A DNA stretch of 64,000 nucleotides, from assembly GCF_014803405.1 (NCBI RefSeq), contig NZ_JACYFG010000002.1:62001-126000 (forward strand), written 5' to 3'. Under the pieces are notes generated by a model. The model did no database searches. It saw nothing but the letters and a program-made list of their open reading frames with translations, and was not told the origin of the DNA. Positions 17,549 to 25,946 of this stretch are shown here, piece by piece (the stretch's first letter is position 1; every line of letters begins with the position of its first letter). The position numbers were made by a program, and so were the translations under genes. This stretch comes from Pelagicoccus enzymogenes (GTDB lineage Bacteria; Verrucomicrobiota; Verrucomicrobiia; Opitutales; Opitutaceae).

Positions 17549-19579
17549 ATGTCTAACGTTTACCCAGAGGAATTCGACGCCATCATCCTCGGTGGCGGCT
17601 TCGCAGGAGTTTACGCCGCTCAAAAGCTGGCCCGCGCCCTACGCCGATCCGCTTCGTCGGCCAGCGTCGCTCTAATCGCGGAAGAAAACCACATGGTATT
17701 CCAGCCCATGCTGCCGGAGGTAGCCGGCGCCGCCCTCTCCCCAAGGCACGTGGTCAACCCCATTCGCAGCCTCTGCAAGGGCGTGCACGTGTTCAAGGGC
17801 AAGGTCGATTCGCTGCAGCTCGACGAGAGGAAACTAACCATGCACGCGGGCGACTTCGCCGGTCCCGTTACTTTCTCCTACCAAAACCTAGCCCTTTGCC
17901 TCGGGGCCAAGGTCGACCTCAGCCGCATTCCCGGAATGCAAGAGCACGCCCTGCTGCTGCAAAACGTGGGCGACGCCATGCGTATCCGGGCCCACTTCAT
18001 CTCCCGGATCGAGGAGGCGAACCTCACCTCGCACCGCCCCACCAAACGCCGCCTGCTCTCCTTCGTCATCGTGGGCGGTGGCTACTCTGGCGTCGAGACG
18101 GCCGGCCAGCTCATCGACTTGGCTCAAGCCATCCACAAGCACTACCAGCACGTCGATTGGGCCGACTTCTCTTTCACCCTCGTACACAGCCGCGACCATT
18201 TGCTGCCCACCCTCCATCGCAATCTCGGCGAATACACCGCCGCACAATTGAAGAGACGCGGACTCGACATCGTGCTCAATCGCAGAGCCAAGGCTGTCAC
18301 CGCGAATCGCGTCTATCTCGACGACGGCAGCGGCATCGACACCAACAATATCATCTGTACCGTCGGCAACGCCCCGCATCCGCTCATCCTGAACCTTGAG
18401 AAAACGGCGCCTGCTCCCGTATCCATAGATCGAGGACGTATCACCACCTTGCCGGACTGCTCCATCGAAGGCATACCTTGGCTGTGGGCCGCCGGCGACT
18501 GCTCCAGCGTACCCCAAACCGATGGTACGCCCAGCCCTCCCACCGCCCAATTCGCCCTCCGTCAAGGCGAGCTCATGGGACGCAATATCGCTCGCCGACT
18601 CAAAGGGCAAGAAACCCGCCCCTTCACCTTCAAGGCGATCGGCGAACTGGCCACCATCGGTCACCACAGCGCCGTGGCCGAAATAAAAGGGCTCCGCTTC
18701 TCTGGAGCCTTCGCCTGGTGGATGTGGCGCACCATCTACCTCGGCAAACTCCCCGGAGTGGAACGCAAGCTGCGCGTGCTCTTCGACTGGACTTTGGAGC
18801 TTTTCTTCCCCCGCGACATCAACCTGCTCAACCCTAGGTTCACTACCGATATCAAGGAAACGCATCTCGAACCGGGCGATACGCTCTTCCACGCCGGCGA
18901 TCCCTCCTTCTCCTTCTACCTGGTCAAGAAGGGAGCGATCGAGCTGCGAGACAAGGGACGCCTCATCAAAAAGGTGGGCGAGCACGAACACTTCGGGGAA
19001 CGGGCGCTGCTCGAAAATCGCCCCTACCTCTTCCAAGCCGTCGCCACGGAAGCGACTACCCTGGTCACCATCCGCAAGGACGTCTTCCAACAAATCGTCT
19101 CCGCAGACTCCGCCTTCGGAAAGTCCCTGCAACAGAGCGCCCGATCCTACCTCACGACCGAGGAACTCGAGCTCCTTCTGAACCGACTTCCCTCCGAACA
19201 GCTCGAACAACCCGTCAGCGCCTACATGAACGCCGAGCTCGTCAGCGTTTCCTCCCAAGCGAAAATCGAGGACGCCTTGGACATCTTTTCCGAATCTTCC
19301 CGCAACTACCTACCTGTCATCGAGCCGGACGGCGCTTGCTCTGGAGCCGTGCACAAAGAGACCATCTATATGCGCATGCTGACTTCGAAGCTCGATCGGC
19401 AAGCGACCGTATCCACCCTGCCAAAGGTCAACTTGCCGAGCATCGAACAAACCGCTTCGCTACGCAATGCCCTCACCTTGATGACGCGTTCCAATTCCAG
19501 CAAAGCCATCGCAACCGACTCGGACAACCGCCCTATCGGCATGATCGCGATTATCGACCTACTAGAAACGATCCACTAG
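17549..19579 (+). CDS. NDH-2-like FAD-dependent NAD(P)H dehydrogenase fused to cNMP-binding and CBS domains
   Basis: A 676-residue protein, far longer than the roughly 430 residues of a type II NADH dehydrogenase. Residues 1-420 hold the FAD site (IILGGGFAGVYAAQ), the NADH site (VIVGGGYSGVETAGQL), LWAAGDCSSV and the membrane-associating C-terminal region (FAWWMWRTIYLGKLPG). Residues about 424-517 look like a cyclic-nucleotide-binding domain (EPGDTLFHAGDPSFSFYLVKKGAIEL, GEHEHFGERALLENRPYLF). Residues about 555-675 contain two CBS motifs. The fusion suggests quinone reduction gated by nucleotide binding. Its stop codon overlaps that of the convergent symporter gene in the palindrome CTAG (19576-19579). 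Confidence 0.85.
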   Translation: MSNVYPEEFDAIILGGGFAGVYAAQKLARALRRSASSASVALIAEENHMVFQPMLPEVAGAALSPRHVVNPIRSLCKGVHVFKGKVDSLQLDERKLTMHAGDFAGPVTFSYQNLALCLGAKVDLSRIPGMQEHALLLQNVGDAMRIRAHFISRIEEANLTSHRPTKRRLLSFVIVGGGYSGVETAGQLIDLAQAIHKHYQHVDWADFSFTLVHSRDHLLPTLHRNLGEYTAAQLKRRGLDIVLNRRAKAVTANRVYLDDGSGIDTNNIICTVGNAPHPLILNLEKTAPAPVSIDRGRITTLPDCSIEGIPWLWAAGDCSSVPQTDGTPSPPTAQFALRQGELMGRNIARRLKGQETRPFTFKAIGELATIGHHSAVAEIKGLRFSGAFAWWMWRTIYLGKLPGVERKLRVLFDWTLELFFPRDINLLNPRFTTDIKETHLEPGDTLFHAGDPSFSFYLVKKGAIELRDKGRLIKKVGEHEHFGERALLENRPYLFQAVATEATTLVTIRKDVFQQIVSADSAFGKSLQQSARSYLTTEELELLLNRLPSEQLEQPVSAYMNAELVSVSSQAKIEDALDIFSESSRNYLPVIEPDGACSGAVHKETIYMRMLTSKLDRQATVSTLPKVNLPSIEQTASLRNALTLMTRSNSSKAIATDSDNRPIGMIAIIDLLETIH

Positions 19580-21306
19580 GGAGCGTCCTTCCGACCTTGC
19601 GCAGGGAGAGCTCCCTCCGCCTCCTGCAATCGCCTGAGCGCCCAGAAGGAAACCGCCCAAACCAGGGCCAGCAGCAAAACGGATCCCCATTTTTTCAATA
19701 CAAGCATCATCGGCAACATAAAGGTGCTAAGCTGCCAGACCAGAGCCGCGCCAAGTCTCAACCAGTTTTCTTTGAGTTCCTTCTTGTAGCTGACTTTCCA
19801 CGCCCTCGGCCACAGTCCATTGGGCCGCGTCTGAAAGTAGAACGACTTCAATTTCTGCTCTTGCTGGGGTTGCGAAAAATAGGTGCCAGCAATACAGCCC
19901 AGCAAGGAGACTCCCATCACTCCAAACAAGGTTTCAATTTCGTTGAGCAACGCCCCTGCCTCCGTCAAGGCCATCCAAGTCGAAGTGCCGAAACCGGCCA
20001 AAATGCCTAGGCTGAAGCCTTCGCCGGTGAAACGCCCCCAATACCAACGCAAGGCGAATGGAACCAGGAACGCCGGGAAAAGCTGGATCACGATTACCAC
20101 CCAAACATCGACTACCGACTCAACTCCCAACAACGAGATACCAAGGCCCAACAACACTACGGCCGTGGATGCCGCATAGCCGAACCAGACCTGAGCACGT
20201 TCAGAAGCGCTTGGAAAAAGCGGAACGAACAAGTCTCGCGTCGCATACGAGGCTCCCGCGTTTATGGTGGAATCGAAGGTCGACATCGATGCCGCAAGCA
20301 AAGCCGCTATCGTCAATCCACGTATCCCCTCTGGGAATACATCCGACAAAAGAACGTGTGGCAGCAAACGCTCAGGATCTTCCGCCCCTACCCCCAGAGA
20401 GATTCCGATAATCGCGAAACCGAGAGCCATCGGCCAGCGAAAGGAGAACAGCACGATCCAGAGCATTCCAACTTTCTGACACTCGGCATCGGAGCGAGTC
20501 GCGTAGAAACGTTGGGCCATGTAAGCCGACCCGCCGCTGCCGCCCAGTCCTTCCAGCAAGCCCTTGCCAATCCAAGCCAACAGGAACGCGATAAAAAACT
20601 CGTACTCGCCCAGTCCGCTATCCGCCAACCGGGGCAAGAGCGAATTGTAGCGAGCCCCCTCCCACTGAGCCAGCAAGTTAGCATCGAGAAGCAGAGCGCC
20701 GCGCACCGCGACATAGACCGCTGCTCCCGCTATCAAAAAGCCTTGCAGTACGTCGGTCCAAACCACCCCATACAACCCACTTAGCAAGGTGTAGACCAAG
20801 GCGATCGTCGCCATGCCAACCGAACAGGTCGTCGCATCGAACGGCAGCAGCGTAGACAGAAACTTACCTGCCGCCGCCAAAAAGAAGACGATCATCCCCA
20901 CTGTGATTACCAGATAGGTCAAGGCCGCCAAGGCTCGGGCCGATTTGCCACCGAACCCGCTTCCGAAACGCAGGCCCATCCATTCCGCTGTAGTTACGAC
21001 TCCACTACGGCGATGCCACTTGCCCATGAATGCCATAAACACGGCTATCGGTAGCACCACGCCACCTCGCATCTCGATGAAGAAACCGTGCACCCCGAAC
21101 AAGTACAGCAGGGTTACGATCGTCATCGTTCCCGCAGCATCCAAGTTGCTCGACATTCCAGAAGCGCCGAGCGCCCACCATGGCAGATTCCGGTCCCCCA
21201 GAAAATACGCCTCTGAGTTTTGGCTCGCCTTCCGAGCCAGCACAAAACCGCAGCCAAGAAGGCCCACCAAATAAGCTCCTACTATCCAATAGTCGACGGA
21301 TCCCAT
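19576..21306 (-). CDS. sodium:solute symporter (SSS family)
   Basis: A 576-residue membrane protein with about 14 hydrophobic segments and the SSS pattern: YWIVGAYLVGLLGCGFVLARK, then SEAYFLGDRNLPWWALGASGMSSNLDAAGTM, and AALLAASMSTFDSTINAGASYATRDLFVPLFP around the Na2 site. It lies 39 bases downstream of an AraC regulator on the same strand, so the two are probably cotranscribed and divergent from the TonB receptor. This suggests that the symporter moves the sugar released by the large polysaccharide locus. Its end overlaps the convergent dehydrogenase by four bases. Confidence 0.88.
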   Translation of the reverse strand: MGSVDYWIVGAYLVGLLGCGFVLARKASQNSEAYFLGDRNLPWWALGASGMSSNLDAAGTMTIVTLLYLFGVHGFFIEMRGGVVLPIAVFMAFMGKWHRRSGVVTTAEWMGLRFGSGFGGKSARALAALTYLVITVGMIVFFLAAAGKFLSTLLPFDATTCSVGMATIALVYTLLSGLYGVVWTDVLQGFLIAGAAVYVAVRGALLLDANLLAQWEGARYNSLLPRLADSGLGEYEFFIAFLLAWIGKGLLEGLGGSGGSAYMAQRFYATRSDAECQKVGMLWIVLFSFRWPMALGFAIIGISLGVGAEDPERLLPHVLLSDVFPEGIRGLTIAALLAASMSTFDSTINAGASYATRDLFVPLFPSASERAQVWFGYAASTAVVLLGLGISLLGVESVVDVWVVIVIQLFPAFLVPFALRWYWGRFTGEGFSLGILAGFGTSTWMALTEAGALLNEIETLFGVMGVSLLGCIAGTYFSQPQQEQKLKSFYFQTRPNGLWPRAWKVSYKKELKENWLRLGAALVWQLSTFMLPMMLVLKKWGSVLLLALVWAVSFWALRRLQEAEGALPAQGRKDAP

Positions 21307-21345
21307 GCCTCACCACCCTAGCACGTCCGTCAAGAAAGACACGCT

Positions 21346-22269
21346 CTAGTGCTGGTTCCCCTTCCGGTACTGCAAGGGTGACACTCCCATGATCCGCTTA
21401 AACACGCGCGAAAAGTAATACGGATCCTCGTAACCAAGAGCCATCGCCACCTCTTGTACCGCCATGTCACTAAAATCCAAATACTGGCACGCACGTTGGA
21501 TCTTCAGCCGAATGAAGTAGTCGATCGGCGCCTGGTCCATGCGCTTTTTGAACAAGCGGCAGAAGTAGGTGCTCGAAAGCCCAACCTCTCTGCTCAGGTC
21601 CGCTAGAGAAATCGACTCTTCGACTCGCGCTTTCATTATTTCCAAGGAACGATCGATCGCTCGACCCTCTCCTCCCAAGTCAAAGCGGCGGCGATAAACC
21701 ATGTCGCCAAGAAGGTGCCACAGCCGGGCATTGGCAAAAGAATAGGCCTCTCTCGAAGCCTCCTGCTCCAAGTCGGAAATCGTCTGCTGGAACAGTTGCA
21801 GCAACTCCCGGCGGGGAGAGAGCAATATCCCCGTTCCGAAACGGCCATCGCACAAGCGCTCCGCCATCAGACTCGATTGCTCGCCCTTGAAATGCACCCA
21901 GTATATCTCCCAGGATTCGCCCAATCGATTTCCGTAAGCATGGGCTTCGCCGGCGGGCAAGACCACGAAGCTGTGACGCTTCAAGCTCTGACGCCGATTC
22001 CCCAAGCGACACCATCCCTCTCCTCCCACGCAATAAATCAGCACGTGGCTCTCCAGCGGCGACTCCCGCTCGACGCGATGCTTGTCCACCGGCGGGTAAA
22101 ATCCGATGTCCGTCAAGTAGAGCTGCCTCGACATCTGCCCCTCAGCGAAACTGCGCTCCAGATCCGCCGGAATACGGATCAGCTTTTGTCCGCGAAACCC
22201 CTCCATGCGCGTGAGCGCGTCATCGGAGGAAGCAGGGCTCTCTGGTTCCGCTTCGTTTAAGTTATCCAT
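21346..22269 (-). CDS. AraC-family transcriptional regulator
   Basis: A 307-residue regulator. The N-terminal half resembles an AraC-type cupin ligand-binding domain (SHVLIYCVGGEGWCRLGN, HSFVVLPAGEAHAYGN). The C-terminal third carries two helix-turn-helix motifs: ISLADLSREVGLSSTYFCRLFKKRMDQAPIDYF and VAMALGYEDPYYFSRVFKRIMGVSPLQYR. The ATG at 22269 is used; an upstream TTG would add six residues. It is divergent from the TonB receptor gene and lies directly upstream of a symporter gene on the same strand. It is therefore the best candidate for the sugar-responsive activator of the flanking transport and degradation genes. Confidence 0.92.
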   Translation of the reverse strand: MDNLNEAEPESPASSDDALTRMEGFRGQKLIRIPADLERSFAEGQMSRQLYLTDIGFYPPVDKHRVERESPLESHVLIYCVGGEGWCRLGNRRQSLKRHSFVVLPAGEAHAYGNRLGESWEIYWVHFKGEQSSLMAERLCDGRFGTGILLSPRRELLQLFQQTISDLEQEASREAYSFANARLWHLLGDMVYRRRFDLGGEGRAIDRSLEIMKARVEESISLADLSREVGLSSTYFCRLFKKRMDQAPIDYFIRLKIQRACQYLDFSDMAVQEVAMALGYEDPYYFSRVFKRIMGVSPLQYRKGNQH

Positions 22270-22745
22270 AACTAGAATGGCGTACAACTAGGACAATTTA
22301 TTCCAATCCTTGTCCACCAGAAAACGATCTGAATTCCGCTTCGAGAGCGACCCCCTCCTGAGAACAGGTCCAAAATCCCTTTATTATAAGCTGATAGCAA
22401 ATCCATCAAAGCCCGAAAACATGCCTTGAACAGGAGGACCCTCGCTAATTGAGCAAGAACGACATTTCATATTGAGGTGATAAAAGTCAAATACACATCC
22501 AAATACTCATTTATACATCACTCCATGTAATAGTCTCTCTGAACTTCTCTTTCTGTGCAAAATAATCCATTAGAATCCAATTGATCGTCCATTCAGTTTT
22601 TCTGCAACAAGAGTTATGCTAGCCACCGACCGCCCCCCAATAAACCTCGATTCAGGCTGCCGGATATCGCTCAACGCGAAAGGTCTCCCGTCGGTCAACA
22701 CCTGCCACCCCACGCCCATCGAGTTAAACAGGCTCACAAAAACCC
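22270..22745. promoter_or_regulatory. divergent control region between AraC regulator and TonB receptor
   Basis: These 476 bases hold no credible gene and are clearly richer in A+T than the flanking genes. They must contain the promoters of both divergent genes. An imperfect inverted repeat (AGCGA...TCCTG at 22346-22360 and CAGGA...TCGCT at 22431-22446) is a possible regulator site. I do not call specific -35/-10 boxes because no pair with convincing spacing was found. Confidence 0.55.
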
Positions 22746-25724
22746 ATGAAACCTATGCAAACTCAAACCAAACTGAATACCTCCAGCACGAGTATCCCGC
22801 TCTTGCGTGGGATTCTATGCCCCTTAGCAATCCTTTCCCTGCCGCTGTTTTCCTTTGCCCAAGAAAGCGAGGAGGATGAGGTCTTCGAACTCAGCCCCTT
22901 CACCGTCGACGGATCGGAAGACTCCGGCTACCGCGCGTCCAACACCCTCGCCGGCACCCGCCTGAACTCCGAGATGAAGGACGTCGCCGCAACCGTTACC
23001 GGTTACACCGAGCAATTTCTCGAAGACATCGGCGCCACCGACCTCAAGTCCATCCTCGCCTACTCTCCCAGCGCCGAGCTCGACATCGGCGACAACAGCC
23101 AGAATCCCGGCGGCAACAACGTCGTCGACTCCCGCCCTGCCGCGAATTTCCGCGTGCGTGGACTCGGCTCGACCCGCGCCCAGAATTTCTTCAACTACGG
23201 CATGCCGATCGACGTCTACAACATCGGACGTCTCGACGAGTCCCGCGGCCCCAACTCGCTATTGTTCGGAGTCGGCGAAGCCGGTGGTATCATTAATTCC
23301 ACTACAAAGCAGGCTGGCATGAATCGAGATTTCGCCCACCTGCAACTCCGCTTCGGCTCCGAGAACTTCAAGCGGGCGAGCGCCGATATCAATCAGGTCA
23401 TCATCGATGACAAATTCGCAATCAGAACCAATTTCCTCGTCGAGGATTCGGACGACTGGCGCTACAACCTCGGTGAAGAGGATCGCCGCGCCCACATCGC
23501 GGGAACCTTCAACTTCAATCAAAACGCGAAGTTGCGAGCTGAATACGAGATCGTCTCCCAAGACGACATCGTAGGTCGCCCCTACCAGATGCGCGACGAC
23601 TACTCGCAATGGGACGGCACCTTGCTGCAAAGCGGCCACTGGAACGCCGTGACTCCTGGCATCAATCGTAGCCAGTGGTGGGGCGCTCACGTCCTCAACT
23701 ACGTCGGTAACGACGGCACTGTCGTCGACACCAAGTCTCAAATGAGGACCGACAACTGGTTCTACGAAGCCGCCGACTATTACAACAACAACTACACGAC
23801 CTGGTGGCGCGAAGCGCAATCCGCGTCCGCGGTGGCAGATCCCGACGTGGTCCCCACCTCCGTCGTTACCTCCGGTACAGGTGGTAAACGTTTCCTCGAC
23901 CTCGAGGTTCTCTCCGCCTACTACGAGCAAAAGATCGGCGACGACTTTTTCCTCGAACTGGCAGCCCGCCACCAAGACTCCGAATGGGTTAGCCACTGGA
24001 GCGGAAACTCGGAAATCCGCCGCGATCCAAACGCCAATAGCCTCGGCGGCGCCGAAAATCCCTACGCGGGCCAATACTACCTCGAAGGGGGCTGGGACCG
24101 TCGCACCAGAGACATTTCGGAAAACACCCTGCGGGCAACGGCTTCCTACAAGCTCGACCTAGAGAACTCACGCCACAACTTCGTCGCCATGGCGTCCATC
24201 GCCGAAGAAAAGGTCAAGTTCACCAACGAAGCCCTCTACATCGTCAGCCCGGACATCCTAGGCAACACCACCGACCCGACCAACGGAATCTACCGCGGAA
24301 GCTTCCGCCAGTACTTCCCCGAGCTTGGCGACTGGGAGAACTTCCACATCCCGAGCTGGGAAGACGTCATGAGCAGTTCCGTCATCAACGGTCCTACCAG
24401 CGGTTCGGCCGTCGCCTACGACTGGCGTAAGCACCACTCCGCTCAAAACGACGACACCTTCGACAAGACCGCGGCCCTCATCGCAGCCCAAAGCTTCTGG
24501 CTCGGCGGCGACCTTGTAACCACATTTGGATACCGCTACGACAAGATCGACTACTCGACCTACGACGTCATCCGTCCGTTCTACTATGAGATCGACTACA
24601 CCAGCCCGAACGACAAGAGCAACAGCGCTCCCACCATCACTGCTGGCGCCGTCTACCACGTAAACGAAAAGTTCAGCGTATTCTACAACCAGTCGGATAA
24701 CACCAACAATCCGGACTATCTCATCAACGTTCTGCCACGCGACCTCAGTCCCGACGGCGAAATCCCCTCCGTCACGCCTGATCCCACCGAAGGTCAAGGC
24801 TGGGATACCGGCGTCATGTTCGACTTGTTCGACGGTAAGATCAACGGTCGCCTCACCTACTTCGAAGCCGAGAACATCGGCCAAGCGAACTGGTCCTACG
24901 GATACGGCATCACTACCGGACAAGTAAACCAGCTGCTTTCCGCTATGGAAACCAAGGGGCTCATCGATGTAGCCACAAAAGACCTACGCACCCTCGACAA
25001 CGTGCAAGGCACTCTCCTCGACGACAAGTCGGACGGCTACGAGTTGAGCGTCACCGGCAACCTCACGCCCAACTTCCGCATGCAAGCCAACTTTTCGATC
25101 ACCAATCGCGATCGCTTCAACACCTACGTCGACGCGGACCGCCTCATCGAAAACTACCGCAACTGGTTCCTTTCCCTTCCCAGCACCCAAGCTGAAGGAC
25201 TCGACACCGAAATTCGCGATCCTGTCGGAGACCAAACCGTCGGCGAGTCTGCGGAAAGCTTCTTCCTCGCATGGTCCGACGATGTGCAAGGTCACCGCAT
25301 CGCTGAGGAAATCGGTCGTGGCCTTCGCAAGTACAAGGCCAACCTATTCGCAACCTACGACTTCAAGGACGGCCCCATGGACGGCCTATCCGTAGGCGGC
25401 GGCGTCCGCTACAACAGCGCCAACATCGTCGGCGTGGACCAAGACGGGAACGTCTTGAAGGGCGAAGCTCTCGAATACGTCGACCTCCGCCTCTCCTACA
25501 AATTCTCCCAGAAGCTCTTCGACAAGGTCGCTTGGGACATCGGCCTCAACGTGAGCAACTTGTTCGAGCAAGACGGCATCATTCCGATCCGCTACGCGAC
25601 CATTCCTATCGAAAACGCGAACAACGCCAACGAGAGAAACCCATACAGCGATCCATCCATAATCGACGCTGCCAGCTTCTTCGAACCACGACGCGTGATC
25701 TTCACAGTAAACTTCAGAATGTAG
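22746..25724 (+). CDS. TonB-dependent outer-membrane receptor
   Basis: A 992-residue protein with a signal peptide (hydrophobic core ILCPLAILSLPLFSFA). The mature start EDEVFELSPFTVDGSEDSGY is the leader I associate with TonB receptors of Opitutales; the plug domain follows (VAATVTGYTEQFLEDIGATDLKSILAYSP, FRVRGLG, SRGPNSLLFGVGEAGGIINSTTKQA). The remaining 700 residues are beta-barrel-like with many alternating aromatic residues and end EPRRVIFTVNFRM. It should import oligosaccharides across the outer membrane. No SusD-like lipoprotein accompanies it. It heads a long co-directional set of hydrolases and sulfatases and is divergent from an AraC regulator; the hairpins after its stop may separate its expression level from that of downstream genes. 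Confidence 0.92.
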   Translation: MKPMQTQTKLNTSSTSIPLLRGILCPLAILSLPLFSFAQESEEDEVFELSPFTVDGSEDSGYRASNTLAGTRLNSEMKDVAATVTGYTEQFLEDIGATDLKSILAYSPSAELDIGDNSQNPGGNNVVDSRPAANFRVRGLGSTRAQNFFNYGMPIDVYNIGRLDESRGPNSLLFGVGEAGGIINSTTKQAGMNRDFAHLQLRFGSENFKRASADINQVIIDDKFAIRTNFLVEDSDDWRYNLGEEDRRAHIAGTFNFNQNAKLRAEYEIVSQDDIVGRPYQMRDDYSQWDGTLLQSGHWNAVTPGINRSQWWGAHVLNYVGNDGTVVDTKSQMRTDNWFYEAADYYNNNYTTWWREAQSASAVADPDVVPTSVVTSGTGGKRFLDLEVLSAYYEQKIGDDFFLELAARHQDSEWVSHWSGNSEIRRDPNANSLGGAENPYAGQYYLEGGWDRRTRDISENTLRATASYKLDLENSRHNFVAMASIAEEKVKFTNEALYIVSPDILGNTTDPTNGIYRGSFRQYFPELGDWENFHIPSWEDVMSSSVINGPTSGSAVAYDWRKHHSAQNDDTFDKTAALIAAQSFWLGGDLVTTFGYRYDKIDYSTYDVIRPFYYEIDYTSPNDKSNSAPTITAGAVYHVNEKFSVFYNQSDNTNNPDYLINVLPRDLSPDGEIPSVTPDPTEGQGWDTGVMFDLFDGKINGRLTYFEAENIGQANWSYGYGITTGQVNQLLSAMETKGLIDVATKDLRTLDNVQGTLLDDKSDGYELSVTGNLTPNFRMQANFSITNRDRFNTYVDADRLIENYRNWFLSLPSTQAEGLDTEIRDPVGDQTVGESAESFFLAWSDDVQGHRIAEEIGRGLRKYKANLFATYDFKDGPMDGLSVGGGVRYNSANIVGVDQDGNVLKGEALEYVDLRLSYKFSQKLFDKVAWDIGLNVSNLFEQDGIIPIRYATIPIENANNANERNPYSDPSIIDAASFFEPRRVIFTVNFRM

Positions 25725-25732
25725 CCCTCAAC

Positions 25733-25764
25733 TGCCTCGCTCACCCGTCGTAGTGAGCGAGGCA
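25733..25764 (+). terminator. hairpin after TonB receptor gene
   Basis: A perfect 12-bp stem (TGCCTCGCTCAC / GTGAGCGAGGCA) with an 8-base loop starts 8 bases after the stop codon. The following bases (CTACATATCTTTCCC) are only moderately T-rich, so it may be a partial terminator or an mRNA 3'-end stabiliser. Confidence 0.65.
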
Positions 25765-25781
25765 CTACATATCTTTCCCAA

Positions 25782-25819
25782 GAAGCCCGCAGCAATCGCA
25801 GTCGTCGCTCGCGGGCTTC
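25782..25819 (+). terminator. second hairpin downstream of TonB receptor
   Basis: A 9-bp stem GAAGCCCGC / GCGGGCTTC encloses a 20-base loop and is followed by CTTATGGGTTT. Placed directly after the first hairpin, it makes a double barrier between the receptor gene and the GH30 gene. Confidence 0.5.
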
Positions 25820-25871
25820 CTTATGGGTTTCTCCAAGTCCAACTATTAACGAAAAACGGTATTCCCTGGAG

Positions 25872-25891
25872 GGACCGGTTCCACCCGGTCC
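25872..25891. repeat. short GC-rich hairpin, REP-like
   Basis: GGACCGG / CCGGTCC forms a 7-bp stem in the sequence TGGAGGGACCGGTTCCACCC. The GGAGGGA flank followed by a palindrome resembles the REP-like units elsewhere in the window but with another core. It sits about 55 bases before the GH30 start. Confidence 0.4.
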
Positions 25892-25946
25892 GCTATGCAT
25901 GAGATTGGCTCCCACCAAACCACCGCCCGCACCCCCCCAAAAAAAC

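Noticed and set aside
17888-19258. Minus-strand open frame of 456 codons
   Set aside because: Antisense to the NDH-2 fusion; composition is rich in Gly, Val and Asp as expected for the complement of a GC3-biased gene.
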